A stretch of DNA of 64,000 nt from Psychrosphaera haliotis (GCF_039523615.1 NZ_BAAAFQ010000010.1:1-64000), one strand, 5' to 3'; positions 43,492 through 53,391 are shown, counted from the stretch's first letter. Numbers and translations: made by a program. The notes: generated by a model from the letters alone, not told the origin.

Positions 43492-44546
43492 ATAAATCTT
43501 TATCGTTGTATTTAGATGTCTGGCGATTCTCAGCTGCGATGATCGTATTTTTATCACATGTCGCATCACAGAAAATCAGTGGTGGGCTATTCTGGCAAAC
43601 CAAAGCGTATGACCAAACAGCGGTAATGATATTCTTTGTAATGTCAGGTTTTGTGATTGCTTTTGTCACAGAAAAGAAAGAGAAAAATCTGTTCAGCTTT
43701 AGCATTGCTCGTATAAGCAGGCTCTATTCAGTTTTAATTCCTGCCTTGGTCGTTACCATCATTTTCGACTATATCGGCTTTAAAATAAATCCTGAATTTT
43801 ACCTTGGAGGACCTTGGCCTTTCGACACTGAGAACTTATTTACTAACTATTTTCTATCTTTTTTTATGATTCAAAATGTTTGGAATCTTGGGTTTAACCC
43901 CGGTATCAACCAACCTTTTTGGTCACTATCCTTTGAGTGGCTTTACTACATAATTTTTGCCTGTGCATTTTTCCTAAAATCAAAGTGGAAGTATCTACTG
44001 CTAACTATTTTTGCCATCATCGCCGGACCTACAATACTTGCTTTATTACCAATTTGGATCGCAGGCTTTGTTTTGTATAAAGCGATGCAAAAAAGCACTA
44101 GCAGTGAATATTCTTTTACACGCGCAGTGATATCATTGCTTGCATTAATACTCCTGGTCTTTTTTGGCCCAGAAATCAGAAGTATTGATTTTAACTCTAC
44201 GTTTATCCAAAGAAAGGAAATTTTTGGCGATTACTTTGACGCACTAATGTTCTGTATACACATATACTTCTCACCAGCACTTCTTAAGTCATTCTCTGCG
44301 GTGCTAGAGAGATTTGAGAGTTATATTAGATGGGTGGCATCATTAACGTTTGCTCTTTATTTATTCCACAGACCAATAATTCAAACTGTCGCAGCAATTA
44401 ATCCTTACGACAACTCCCATTGGTTGTATCTATTGGCGTTGTTCTTTATCCCATTCACCATTGTTGTTACTATTGGTCGTTGGGCAGAGAAACAAAAATA
44501 TACGATTAAAAATTTGTTGGCGAGCAAATTCCAAAGCAAATATTAA
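43488..44546 (+). CDS. Acyltransferase-3 family membrane protein
   Basis: 352 residues, GTG start overlapping the preceding stop by 4 bases. About ten membrane helices; signature LDVWRFSAAMIVFLSHV and FFVMSGFVIAFVT, with NQPFWSLSFEWLYYIIF in the middle. It shares only the family pattern with the other two acyltransferases here, so a different acceptor or position on the sugar is likely. Confidence 0.9.
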   Translation: MNKSLSLYLDVWRFSAAMIVFLSHVASQKISGGLFWQTKAYDQTAVMIFFVMSGFVIAFVTEKKEKNLFSFSIARISRLYSVLIPALVVTIIFDYIGFKINPEFYLGGPWPFDTENLFTNYFLSFFMIQNVWNLGFNPGINQPFWSLSFEWLYYIIFACAFFLKSKWKYLLLTIFAIIAGPTILALLPIWIAGFVLYKAMQKSTSSEYSFTRAVISLLALILLVFFGPEIRSIDFNSTFIQRKEIFGDYFDALMFCIHIYFSPALLKSFSAVLERFESYIRWVASLTFALYLFHRPIIQTVAAINPYDNSHWLYLLALFFIPFTIVVTIGRWAEKQKYTIKNLLASKFQSKY

Positions 44547-44560
44547 AGGACTTTAGTTTA

Positions 44561-45727
44561 GTGAAAAACATTCTCGCAATTAGCTACTTATTCCCAAACG
44601 CCGAGCGTCCTAATCATGGGATCTTTGTTTTTAATCGATTAAAAGCAATGAGTAAATATGCAAATGTGACTGTGATTAATCCTATCCCTTGGTCTCCAGT
44701 GCATGGCTTCATAGATAAATTTAAACACTTAGCTAACATTCCTTTTAAAGCCGAACGCGATGGCATTACGATTTACCATCCACGGTTCTTTTCTATTCCT
44801 GGCCACTTTAAAGGTTTAGAAGTGGTGACTTATAAACAAGCGGTAAAGAATGTTATTAAGCAAATTGGTTTTGAGTTTGATTTAGTTGATCTTCACTGGA
44901 CCTTTCCAGACTTGCCATCCGGCGATTACCTTAGTAACTACTATAAAGTACCTTACAGAGTTACCTTGCGCGGTATGGAAGCCTTCCACCAGCAAGACGG
45001 CGATGTAAGAGAAACTTTAGTGGCGCATTACCTTTCTAAAGTAGATAGTATTATTTCGTTAAGCGAAGAAATGGCTGACACTGCTGATAAAATTGCCAAT
45101 ACACGTTCAAAAACAAAAGTAGTGAGAAACGGTGTTGATACCGACGCGTTTTATCATATTGATCAAGCTGAGTGTCGAGAAAAGTTAGACTTACCGCCCG
45201 ATCAAAAGATCATTTTAGGTGTAGGTGCCCTTATTCACCGTAAAGGTTTTGATGTTGTCATTAAAGCGCTAAAAAAAATCATCCTACAACTAGGCTTAAA
45301 CAACACTCACTTTTATATTTTAGGCTCAGAAGGTGCTGAAGGTGATTACCGTAAAGAACTAAAAGCCTTAGTTACTAGCCTTGGCCTTAAAGACCATGTT
45401 CACTTTGTGGGTGCCGTACCTAATAATGAGCTTATTACTTGGTATAACGCAGCTGACGTATTTTGTTTGTCTAGCCGCGGTGAAGGTAGCCCTAACGTAC
45501 TAACAGAAGCATTAGCTAGTGGCTGTCCTGCAGTAGCTACCAATGTAGGTAGCGTACCAGAGATTATGACCAGCGAACCAAACTTAGGTACCGTTGTTAA
45601 AGTAGACGACATTGATGCCATTACTAAAGACTTAAGTGACTTACTTCTCACAGAAACAGACAGAGCCACTCAAGCTGCTAACTTAAACAAATACACCTGG
45701 GATTGGTGTGCAAAGCAAGTGGTTTAA
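44561..45727 (+). CDS. Family 4 glycosyltransferase
   Basis: 388 residues, GTG start with AAAGGA 10 bases upstream. GT-B fold: N-terminal SYLFPNAERPNHGIFVFNR, donor domain with VVRNGVDTDAFY, ILGVGALIHRKGFDVVIKA, and SRGEGSPNVLTEALASGCPA holding the retaining catalytic Glu. Last gene of the central plus-strand run; it ends 9 bases before the end of the convergent lipoprotein gene. Confidence 0.9.
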   Translation: MKNILAISYLFPNAERPNHGIFVFNRLKAMSKYANVTVINPIPWSPVHGFIDKFKHLANIPFKAERDGITIYHPRFFSIPGHFKGLEVVTYKQAVKNVIKQIGFEFDLVDLHWTFPDLPSGDYLSNYYKVPYRVTLRGMEAFHQQDGDVRETLVAHYLSKVDSIISLSEEMADTADKIANTRSKTKVVRNGVDTDAFYHIDQAECREKLDLPPDQKIILGVGALIHRKGFDVVIKALKKIILQLGLNNTHFYILGSEGAEGDYRKELKALVTSLGLKDHVHFVGAVPNNELITWYNAADVFCLSSRGEGSPNVLTEALASGCPAVATNVGSVPEIMTSEPNLGTVVKVDDIDAITKDLSDLLLTETDRATQAANLNKYTWDWCAKQVV

Positions 45728-45736
45728 CATTTTAGT

Positions 45737-48712
45737 TTACTCCAGCTTACAAATCGAATTATTCGGTAAACTACTTTGTACCAATTGAATTTCATTTAAT
45801 ATTAATTGTGTTTTTTGATCATAGTTAACATTTATATTTATACTCTGGTACTCTTTTTTATCACCACTATATATATACTCCCCTAACCCATAAGAGTGCG
45901 GTGCAATGGTAACAGAGTCAAACTCCTCCCATTGTGCAGCGGTTTCACGTGAATAACGCTCTACACTTGTTAGAGATATTCTTGGGTTAAAGTACTTTCT
46001 TTCATCTGAGTTGTTATACCAAACCAGCCTAATCTTATCCCCATTAGACAGTTTATATGCGCCTTCAGAAACTCCTTGATAGTTATATGAACCGCTACTA
46101 GCTACTGTGTTAGTAAAGCCATTTAGGTAAAGCCCAGTGTATTTATCCTTGATTATTTTTTTGAAATCAGAATCAAGATAAATTCCGCTACTTTCCCACT
46201 CTCTAAAGTTGGCAATTACTTTACAATTGGAGGCAGTATAATAGTCTTCTGGGTGTATTTTTATACCGGCAGGTACATTGATAATAATATTGTCATTTCT
46301 ATGTATTTTAAGTTCAAACTCATAATGACCTTCAGTAACAAGGACCCCCTCAATGTTGTGCTTATCATTTAGCACTAAACCAGGAGGCAAAAACAAAGTT
46401 TCAATGTTAGTGATGTTTTTATCAATGTTAAACTCACTTAGATCAAACTGGTACTGCCGACCTTCAACCCCCTCAACCAACTCAATAGGTTGTAAGTTTA
46501 TGCTGGGCTGCAAAGTCTCTAACTCTATTTTATCTAAAATAATTGCACTATTTTCAGTGCTATTTTTGGCTACATTTATAATATTAATAAGGCCACTTTC
46601 CCGTTCTGACAGAGTATATGTAGATGTTTTCTGGTCACTTGCAACTAGGGTTAAAGGCTCCATTTGCTGCCATATTCCACCTTTTCCAGAACCTTGCCTA
46701 TCATTGTCGGTGAAGCTAATAGTGGGAGTAAATTCATGATCAGCATAAGAAACGTTGTGCCAAGTAAAAATTAATTTATCTCCTGCGGTCAAGTCTAACC
46801 CTGGGCCCTGAATACCCTGGTAATTGTATCCTTCACCCATACCAAATTTCGTATAAATACCAATGTCATTAAAGCCTGTATATCTATCTCTTATAACTGT
46901 ATTTAAGTCATAAAAGCTAAGCTCAGTTTCTTCACTAGAATTTTTAAAGTCGGCTAACAATATTACTTTTTTGTCATTAATTGGGTTTAGCTCTCTCTCT
47001 ACCTTAACTGTAAAGCTTTTTTGTATTGCAGAACCCACAGAGTCTTTAATTTGAGCGATTAATTCAAAGCTTTCTGACTCTTCAGTTATTCCTTTTAAAA
47101 AGCCTGTTTCATTAATTTGATATGTACTATTTGGGCGTTTAATTAGGTCAAAGTTATAAGGTGGTACACCGCCTGATACTAATAGTTGAGCACTATACTT
47201 AGTATTGCTCTTTGCTATAGGTAGCTCCTCTGTAACAAAACTTAAAGGCCCATCATTAACTGAATCGTCAATAACAGAAAATTCATAGCTGATTGTTTTT
47301 ACCAAGTTCTTCTTTTTAATTTCGCCAAGACCAGGCACGTTAACTAATTCGTTATCTACTTTGGACTCTTCTATACCCTCTCGTTTTGAAACATCTTTAA
47401 TCGCAAAGTATATTGTTTTACCTTGCTCAACCTTAATTTTGTGTTCCTGGTTTAGCTCTAAAGCGGCCCATATTTGGTTATAACCGGAGTTTGGTTTTTT
47501 GATTAAACCAACACTACTATTTAATGCTCTATTAAAGTTAATAACTTCCTTGGGTACATGTGCTTCTTCGAAATTAAGGTTGTTTATTGGGCTAAATGCA
47601 TAACGAACCTCGTATTCGGCGCTACACTGTAAACATCGGTACTTATCATTAAAACTAATGTCGAACAAGAGCTTATCGGGATCAAAACCAACACCTACAT
47701 TATTTATAGTCTCTTCATTCTCATAATCTACATAGCCAAGTCGTATTTCATCAATATAGTACTCAGAAAAAACAGGTAGATTTTTAGAAAAGCTAGGTAC
47801 TAATGCTAACGCCGCTATATGTTCAAAATATTCTTGCCCTTTACCACTAAATTCGTACCCGCCCTCATCAAACGCACTGTACGGTCCAGGAGAGCCGCCA
47901 TTAAAATGCAATGGGTGAGCATCAAATTGAACTTTGGTCCAACCTCCCATAGGTATGTTTGATACATAGTGATAATAATGTCCTTTTCTTGAATCATTAA
48001 TAAAAGGATAAATAGAGAACTGAATATTTGGCCGTCTTAGAGAATTGGATTTCACTTGAGAGGCTAAGTTACCAGCAGCAGGTGGCATTTTAAGCCAAAG
48101 AGTAAGCCGATTTTTACCTTTAAATTGACCAAATAATGCGGTTGAAGATTGAGTCTTTAAATAAAGTGAGAGGCCGCCGTCGAGTGTCGAAGGCTCCCCC
48201 AGGTGTGGTGATGTTAAATCAGCGTCCATAAAGTCTTGCTTAGACTTTATTTCAGGTCCCATAAATGAGACACCGCCTTCTGAATTTGCATAAGCACCAC
48301 CAGTCATTTGAACTTTTAACGACGCTCCCTTTTTAGCTATTGATGTGTCTGCATCAATAAAACCAAATCGAGTCCAACCCATGTGAGATGTATTGTAATA
48401 ATTATAATAGGGAGAAAGCTTAAGCCCATCTATGCTGCAAAGATTTGACTGACTTAATCCGTTGTAAACATTGCAGTCATTGTTGCCTTTATCGGAATAA
48501 AACCATTCATCAAAGCCGTTCTCAATCTTTCCATCTATAAAGTCGAAGCTCATAAAAAGCTCATCTTCATTGGCTACGGATGTCTGGGGGCTATTTTCGC
48601 TGCTTTCAGTATTTGCAGTGCTAGTTGAACTTTGTTTGTTCTTTTCCTTAGATTCACCGCTACAGGATATAAGCAATGTCGCTAACATCATAAAACCAAA
48701 AACACTCTTCAT
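45737..48712 (-). CDS. Large multidomain surface lipoprotein of unknown function
   Basis: Not recognised. The ATG at 48712 gives 991 residues with a lipoprotein signal (lipobox LISC, Cys about 17) and a Ser/Thr/Asn-rich tether. Residues about 45-340 look like a jelly-roll carbohydrate-binding or lyase-like domain rich in Trp, Tyr and Gly. A putative Ig/cadherin-like module follows (about 490-590, GGVPPYNFDL). Two copies of an undescribed ~150-residue module lie at about 579-729 and 830-984, sharing YTG, NYQG, GDK-hydrophobic-W, an F-x-P-x-I-S strand and a terminal hydrophobic-x-x-I-x-L. It is encoded against the direction of the polysaccharide genes. A role in holding the polysaccharide at the surface is inference. 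Confidence 0.75.
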   Translation of the reverse strand: MKSVFGFMMLATLLISCSGESKEKNKQSSTSTANTESSENSPQTSVANEDELFMSFDFIDGKIENGFDEWFYSDKGNNDCNVYNGLSQSNLCSIDGLKLSPYYNYYNTSHMGWTRFGFIDADTSIAKKGASLKVQMTGGAYANSEGGVSFMGPEIKSKQDFMDADLTSPHLGEPSTLDGGLSLYLKTQSSTALFGQFKGKNRLTLWLKMPPAAGNLASQVKSNSLRRPNIQFSIYPFINDSRKGHYYHYVSNIPMGGWTKVQFDAHPLHFNGGSPGPYSAFDEGGYEFSGKGQEYFEHIAALALVPSFSKNLPVFSEYYIDEIRLGYVDYENEETINNVGVGFDPDKLLFDISFNDKYRCLQCSAEYEVRYAFSPINNLNFEEAHVPKEVINFNRALNSSVGLIKKPNSGYNQIWAALELNQEHKIKVEQGKTIYFAIKDVSKREGIEESKVDNELVNVPGLGEIKKKNLVKTISYEFSVIDDSVNDGPLSFVTEELPIAKSNTKYSAQLLVSGGVPPYNFDLIKRPNSTYQINETGFLKGITEESESFELIAQIKDSVGSAIQKSFTVKVERELNPINDKKVILLADFKNSSEETELSFYDLNTVIRDRYTGFNDIGIYTKFGMGEGYNYQGIQGPGLDLTAGDKLIFTWHNVSYADHEFTPTISFTDNDRQGSGKGGIWQQMEPLTLVASDQKTSTYTLSERESGLINIINVAKNSTENSAIILDKIELETLQPSINLQPIELVEGVEGRQYQFDLSEFNIDKNITNIETLFLPPGLVLNDKHNIEGVLVTEGHYEFELKIHRNDNIIINVPAGIKIHPEDYYTASNCKVIANFREWESSGIYLDSDFKKIIKDKYTGLYLNGFTNTVASSGSYNYQGVSEGAYKLSNGDKIRLVWYNNSDERKYFNPRISLTSVERYSRETAAQWEEFDSVTIAPHSYGLGEYIYSGDKKEYQSININVNYDQKTQLILNEIQLVQSSLPNNSICKLE

Positions 48713-49046
48713 TGTTCTAAAACCTTGTGATTGTGAAACACGGTTACATAGGGAGTTTAAAGTGTAGAACATAATTTACGACTCATTTTATGTTTGGGTG
48801 ATAGAACAATAACTAGGACATTAAATAGAACAATCATACGTAGCGAACTAGGCGCTAGCTCATGTCTATTTTAAACACAATTTGATTGGGCTCATAACAA
48901 AGAGTTACCTCAAAGTTAAAAATAGCTCTAACCGCTTGATCGTATGTCATTTAAAACTGTCTGTTTTTTTTACAGCACTGCTCACAAAATCAGCAATAAA
49001 TTAACAAAAACCATTTAAAACAACACCATAGATAAGGTGAAAACCT
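48713..49046. other. Intergenic region between lipoprotein and PEP-CTERM genes
   Basis: About 330 bases, no open frame of note. It contains divergent promoters for the lipoprotein (minus) and the sigma-54 promoter of the PEP-CTERM gene at its right end. The AT-rich run in the middle could hold an IHF or activator (PrsR-type) site, but none can be placed by eye. Confidence 0.35.
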
Positions 49047-49062
49047 TGGCGTCAAATTTGCT
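49047..49062 (+). promoter_or_regulatory. Sigma-54 promoter of the first PEP-CTERM gene
   Basis: TGGCGT-N5-TTGCT, matching the RpoN consensus TGGCAC-N5-TTGCW in all but two positions, with invariant GG and GC at the correct 10-base separation. The predicted start at about 49073 gives a leader of about 39 bases. Confidence 0.7.
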
Positions 49063-49111
49063 TACATCTGACTATTCGAACCAGTAAATAATAATGACAA
49101 ACGGAATTATA

Positions 49112-49825
49112 ATGAAAAAAATATTAATTTTGGCTGCTATTGCTCTAATGAGCATAAACACGGCTTATGCTAGCTTAATTTACAGCACTTCAAATATATC
49201 AAACAACCTTCGCGATATTTCAAGCACAGGTACACAATTTAATCTTTCAGACGACGCTATGACCGGCGAGATAGGTATGGGGTTTAACTTTGGTTTTTAC
49301 GATATTTTTGTAAATACAGTCAATGTTTCTTCTAATGGCTTTTTAGCGTTAGGTGGATTTGCTAGCGACGACGGCTGTTGCTCAGGCAAGCCACTTCCTG
49401 CAGATGACGGATACAATGGCATTATTGCGGGCCTTTGGGAAGACCTAGACACTAATAACAACACTACGGGCGCCATGTTTTATCAAACGCTAGGCGCTGT
49501 TGGTTCTAGAGAGTTTGTTGTTGGTTTTTATGATGTGGCGCATTACTCCAACTCTGATCCAGTGACCTTTGAAATGATTTTACATGAAGGTTCTAATAAT
49601 ATTGAGTTTCAATATGGACTAGTTTCTTATGAAAACGGTACACACTCAGTAGGGATTGAAAATACCACAGGCACTAGCGGTATCCAGTATTTATATGGCG
49701 ATGACATTGAGCGCTTGTCAAACACTGGCGTATTATTTTCAACAACACCAGTATCTGAGCCAAGCATGCTTGCTATGTTTGCATTTGGTTTATTAGCAAT
49801 GAGACGTTTACGTAAAAACGCCTAA
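49112..49825 (+). CDS. PEP-CTERM sorting-domain protein
   Basis: Predicted exosortase substrate. The ATG at 49112 is preferred (GGA 7 bases upstream) over an ATG 6 codons earlier, and gives a clean signal peptide (MKKILILAAIALMSINTAYA). The mature domain (about 21-205) is beta-rich with MGFNFGFYDIFVNTVNVSSNG and IIAGLWEDLD, a pattern seen in Nidogen-like extracellular domains. The C-terminus is VSEPSMLAMFAFGLLAMRRL plus RKNA: the PEP-CTERM tripartite signal (SEP motif, hydrophobic helix, basic end), with SEP in place of PEP. It has its own sigma-54 promoter. Confidence 0.9.
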   Translation: MKKILILAAIALMSINTAYASLIYSTSNISNNLRDISSTGTQFNLSDDAMTGEIGMGFNFGFYDIFVNTVNVSSNGFLALGGFASDDGCCSGKPLPADDGYNGIIAGLWEDLDTNNNTTGAMFYQTLGAVGSREFVVGFYDVAHYSNSDPVTFEMILHEGSNNIEFQYGLVSYENGTHSVGIENTTGTSGIQYLYGDDIERLSNTGVLFSTTPVSEPSMLAMFAFGLLAMRRLRKNA

Positions 49826-49853
49826 GCCAATTAATGCAATTTGGGGTTTCGCT

Positions 49854-51101
49854 TTAAACAAGCCCCAACATTACTTGCTCTAACTGCCTTGCCTTTTGTT
49901 CACGGTTATAGGCAGTTAAATCTCTTTGATATACAGTAACCTGTCCCTGCTCATTTTTACTGCCAATTAGCTTTGTAATTCCTACTGCCAATTCTTCCGC
50001 TGCCATGCCGGTTTCAACGCCATCAAATGATGATGCTAACTTGTAGGTTGCGCCTTGCGAGTCAGCTTTTACTAACATTGCACGTTGGGTTCTTAGGTAT
50101 TCGTATACTTTGCCCGGGATTTGTTTGTTAAATCGAGCGTCTTGAATAAGCACTAATGCATCGGCTCGTGTCATATTATTTAATGCATTAATAAAGGGCA
50201 CAGGTTCAACAAACTGAACTAAATCAGCAATGCCCAATGCAATTAATACATCACTAAATTCTTCGCCACTGCCAGCTCCTTGAAATATTAATTCAAAGTT
50301 ATCGGCAGTCACTAAACCATCATTGTTTAACATGGCTATGGCTTCAAATATTGGCACTGGATCGCGACCATGCGCATATAAAACACCACTGTAATACATT
50401 GAGAATTTTTTTGAGTCAAACGGCGTATTGGCGCGTTCTAACGAATTTAAAGCGGCCAGCCGTTCAAAGTTTGCTTCGTCAAACCCGTTTTCAATGACGG
50501 TATTTTTACTTTCAACTAAAGCACCATACTTAGCCTGATATAAATCGCGCACGGCGGCAGTTGCGTAAGTAAGGTGGGCGGAATTTCGCATGACTTGGCG
50601 GTCTATTTTTTTATGTATGTAGTCCAACCATCGCCCTGCGCTGCCATTCATGTAATGACAAGGGTCTCGATAGTCAGCAACCCAAGGCAAGCCTGTCTGT
50701 TTGGCTAATTTGTTGGCAATGTAGTGTGTGCTTGGTGTTGGTGCAGAAGACCAAATAACGTCGGGCTTATATTTTTTTATTAACTTTGCGCCCACTCTAA
50801 CCGACGAAGGAATCCATGTTAGGCCCCAGCGGTCTGGCGTTTCCATAATAGAAAAGTATTTACCTTTGTACGACAAGTCGCGCTGAACATCGAGCGCTCG
50901 AGTGCGGTAAATTTTATCGTCAGGCCCGTCTTGATAGGTTGAGTCTATTTTTGAATATGCACTTGGGTTTGCGGTTAATACAATAACTTCCCAGCCCCAC
51001 TGTTTTAAATATCGATAAAAACTTTCGATGCGTGGAACCGACGCGCCATTGCTTGGTGGAAACTCAAAGGCGATCATCAGAACGGTTTTAGTGGCGCTCA
51101 C
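49854..51101 (-). CDS. Family 4-type glycosyltransferase
   Basis: 415 residues, GT-B fold. N-terminus VLMIAFEFPPSNGASVPRIE, middle VIENGFDEANFE, MYYSGVLYAHGRDPVPIFEA, C-terminal KIPGKVYEYLRTQRAML holding the nucleotide-sugar site. The N-terminal form resembles sugar transferases found in exosortase loci. It lies 6 bases after the deacetylase gene on the minus strand, forming a two-gene operon that runs against the main arm. Confidence 0.88.
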   Translation of the reverse strand: MSATKTVLMIAFEFPPSNGASVPRIESFYRYLKQWGWEVIVLTANPSAYSKIDSTYQDGPDDKIYRTRALDVQRDLSYKGKYFSIMETPDRWGLTWIPSSVRVGAKLIKKYKPDVIWSSAPTPSTHYIANKLAKQTGLPWVADYRDPCHYMNGSAGRWLDYIHKKIDRQVMRNSAHLTYATAAVRDLYQAKYGALVESKNTVIENGFDEANFERLAALNSLERANTPFDSKKFSMYYSGVLYAHGRDPVPIFEAIAMLNNDGLVTADNFELIFQGAGSGEEFSDVLIALGIADLVQFVEPVPFINALNNMTRADALVLIQDARFNKQIPGKVYEYLRTQRAMLVKADSQGATYKLASSFDGVETGMAAEELAVGITKLIGSKNEQGQVTVYQRDLTAYNREQKARQLEQVMLGLV

Positions 51102-51107
51102 GGGTAG

Positions 51108-52052
51108 TTACTCTCCGGCTATTTTTAGTATTGATAAACAAAACTGATTAAATTCTTTTCGATGTGGCATAAACCTAGGCAACGCCGTTAAACTGGTTTT
51201 AGACGTAATGCCACCATCATTGGTTGCTACACCATATTGGATGCCAAGTTCATTTAGCATGTGTTGATGTTCTACTTTAAAGTCTCGACCAAACCAGCCG
51301 TTTGGGTACGCAAATAACGACGGCGCTTCACCCAAAATGTCAGTTAAATACTCAACCGACCCAATCACTTCTTGTTTTGCCACCTCTGGATTCTGCATAG
51401 CAAGAATACTATGAGAGTGAGTGTGGGCTCCAACATCGTGGCCAAGTTTTGCTATTTTATTTAACTGTTGTGCCTTCATCATGCACCTGGCTGGCTCAAA
51501 ACGACCTATTTTTTTGTAAATAGCGTTAAGTACGTCGTCTCGTTCTTGATTCGCTAAAAACTTAATTTTATTTACTAGGTATAAATAAGCGTTTGCTTTT
51601 TCTTGTTCGGTATTAAGCACAAATGACTGGTCGAATAGTCCAAACTGCGTGGCCATGGTATTTTTTAACGACTCTGCCAATTCATCATTCCACAAGTAAC
51701 CTCGTTCAGTGCCTTTTGTGGCGATAAAAAAGCTGGCCTTTATTCCGAGTTTCTCAAAAACTGGCAGTGCATTGTCAAAGTTATCGGCATAACCATCGTC
51801 AAAGCTTAGCACTAATGCCTTTGGAGGCAACTTACCTTGTTCAATCAAAGCCAGCGCTTGGCTTAAAGAAAATATCTTAAAGTACTTATTGAGCTTGGTT
51901 AGCAACACTTCAAAATTGGCTGAGGTGATGTCGTCGGGGCAAAATAATGAAGGCTCGTTAACAACGCGATGAAAATACAATACTGCCAAAGGGTGTTCTT
52001 TATGCTTTATTCTATTTATGAAGGCCAATAGGCTTAAACCAAAATGTAACAT
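51108..52052 (-). CDS. Polysaccharide deacetylase family protein (second copy)
   Basis: The ATG at 52052 was chosen over an upstream TTG at 52088; AAGGA lies 10 bases before it. About 314 residues. NodB fold: LAVLYFHRVVNE, LVLSFDDGYADNFDNALPVF (catalytic and metal Asp), GAHTHSHSIL (metal His), and FAYPNG. It belongs to the group with an N-terminal amphipathic start and no signal peptide. It is different from the XrtA-type deacetylase at 26 kb. Confidence 0.87.
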   Translation of the reverse strand: MLHFGLSLLAFINRIKHKEHPLAVLYFHRVVNEPSLFCPDDITSANFEVLLTKLNKYFKIFSLSQALALIEQGKLPPKALVLSFDDGYADNFDNALPVFEKLGIKASFFIATKGTERGYLWNDELAESLKNTMATQFGLFDQSFVLNTEQEKANAYLYLVNKIKFLANQERDDVLNAIYKKIGRFEPARCMMKAQQLNKIAKLGHDVGAHTHSHSILAMQNPEVAKQEVIGSVEYLTDILGEAPSLFAYPNGWFGRDFKVEHQHMLNELGIQYGVATNDGGITSKTSLTALPRFMPHRKEFNQFCLSILKIAGE

Positions 52053-52265
52053 TCCTTTTGTATCCTTACTTATCAGCGCGATTAACAAGAGTACACGGAG
52101 TTGTTTTCTTTGTGAATAACCTAATGTGCAATACCAACATATAATGACTATATTTATTGCGGCGCTAGTGGCAGAATAACACTCATTATTTTTGGTAATT
52201 AGCGAGCTAACTTTTTGTTTAGAATTGCTAATAACTTGCTATGGAAATTTAAATAGGCAGCGTAA

Positions 52266-53390
52266 ATGAAAAAGGTTCTAACGGTATTTGGTACACGCCC
52301 TGAAGCAATAAAAATGGCGCCCTTGGTACACAAATTAGCAGCGGCAGAAGGTTTAGACGCTAAAGTTTGCGTAACGGCTCAACACCGCGAGATGTTAGAT
52401 CAGGTTTTAGAGTTATTTGAAATTAAGCCTGACTACGACCTTAATATTATGAAGCCTGGCCAAGACCTGTACGACGTGACCACCAATATTTTAAGTGGTT
52501 TAAAGCCTGTTTTGGCGGAGTTCAAACCCGACGTTGTTTTAGTTCATGGTGATACTACCACTACATTTTCAGCATCCTTAGCCTCGTTTTACCAACAAAT
52601 AAAAGTGGGTCATGTTGAAGCTGGATTACGCACAGGCAATATTTATTCGCCTTGGCCAGAAGAAGCAAACCGCAAGCTAACAGGCTCGCTCACCAATTTC
52701 CATTTTGCCCCTACGTCATTATCTGAGTCTAATTTACTTAAAGAAAACGTATTGCCATCAAGCATTACAGTGACCGGCAATACCGTTATTGATGCGCTAC
52801 TTTGGGTTAAAAACAAACTTGAAACAGACAGTCAATTACAAACACAGTTTGCGAAGAAGTTCGACTTTTTAGATGCGTCGAAAAAGCTGATTTTAGTGAC
52901 TGGTCATCGCCGTGAAAGTTTTGGTGGTGGATTTGAGCGAATTTGTGCTGCGCTTGCTGAAATTGCCGAACAACGTGAAGACGTGCAAATTGTTTACCCA
53001 ATGCATTTGAATCCAAATGTTAGAGAGCCAGTGAATCGCCTGCTGTCAAAACACAAAAACATTATTCTTATTGAGCCACAAGACTACTTACCGTTTGTTT
53101 ACCTTATGAATCAGAGTTATTTGATTATTACGGACTCAGGCGGCGTGCAAGAAGAAGCGCCATCGTTAGGTAAGCCTGTTTTAGTGATGCGCGATACCAC
53201 TGAACGCCCTGAAGCAGTAGAAGCAGGAACCGTTAGGTTAGTCGGTACCGACGTTCAAAAGATCACAGAAAATACATTCGAATTATTAAACGATGCCGCC
53301 GTATATGAAAACATGGCTCGCGCCCATAACCCTTATGGTGATGGTGAAGCTTGTCAGCGCATCGTAAACACGCTTTTAGAGGAATTATAA
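52266..53390 (+). CDS. wecB: UDP-N-acetylglucosamine 2-epimerase WecB
   Basis: Interconverts UDP-GlcNAc and UDP-ManNAc. 374 residues, as in E. coli (376). N-terminal VFGTRPEAIKMAPLV, HVEAGLRTGN, EEANRKLTG, TGNTVIDAL, VTGHRRESFGGGF, DSGGVQEEAP and LVMRDTTERPEAV are all family signatures and include the catalytic acid/base residues. It starts a plus-strand run that includes wecC one base further on, so the UDP-ManNAcA pathway is complete. Confidence 0.97.
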   Translation: MKKVLTVFGTRPEAIKMAPLVHKLAAAEGLDAKVCVTAQHREMLDQVLELFEIKPDYDLNIMKPGQDLYDVTTNILSGLKPVLAEFKPDVVLVHGDTTTTFSASLASFYQQIKVGHVEAGLRTGNIYSPWPEEANRKLTGSLTNFHFAPTSLSESNLLKENVLPSSITVTGNTVIDALLWVKNKLETDSQLQTQFAKKFDFLDASKKLILVTGHRRESFGGGFERICAALAEIAEQREDVQIVYPMHLNPNVREPVNRLLSKHKNIILIEPQDYLPFVYLMNQSYLIITDSGGVQEEAPSLGKPVLVMRDTTERPEAVEAGTVRLVGTDVQKITENTFELLNDAAVYENMARAHNPYGDGEACQRIVNTLLEEL

Positions 53391-53391
53391 A

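Noticed and set aside
49841..49868. TTGGGG/CCCCAA hairpin as a convergent terminator
   Set aside because: Large loop and no T-run; it also overlaps the end of the minus-strand coding region.
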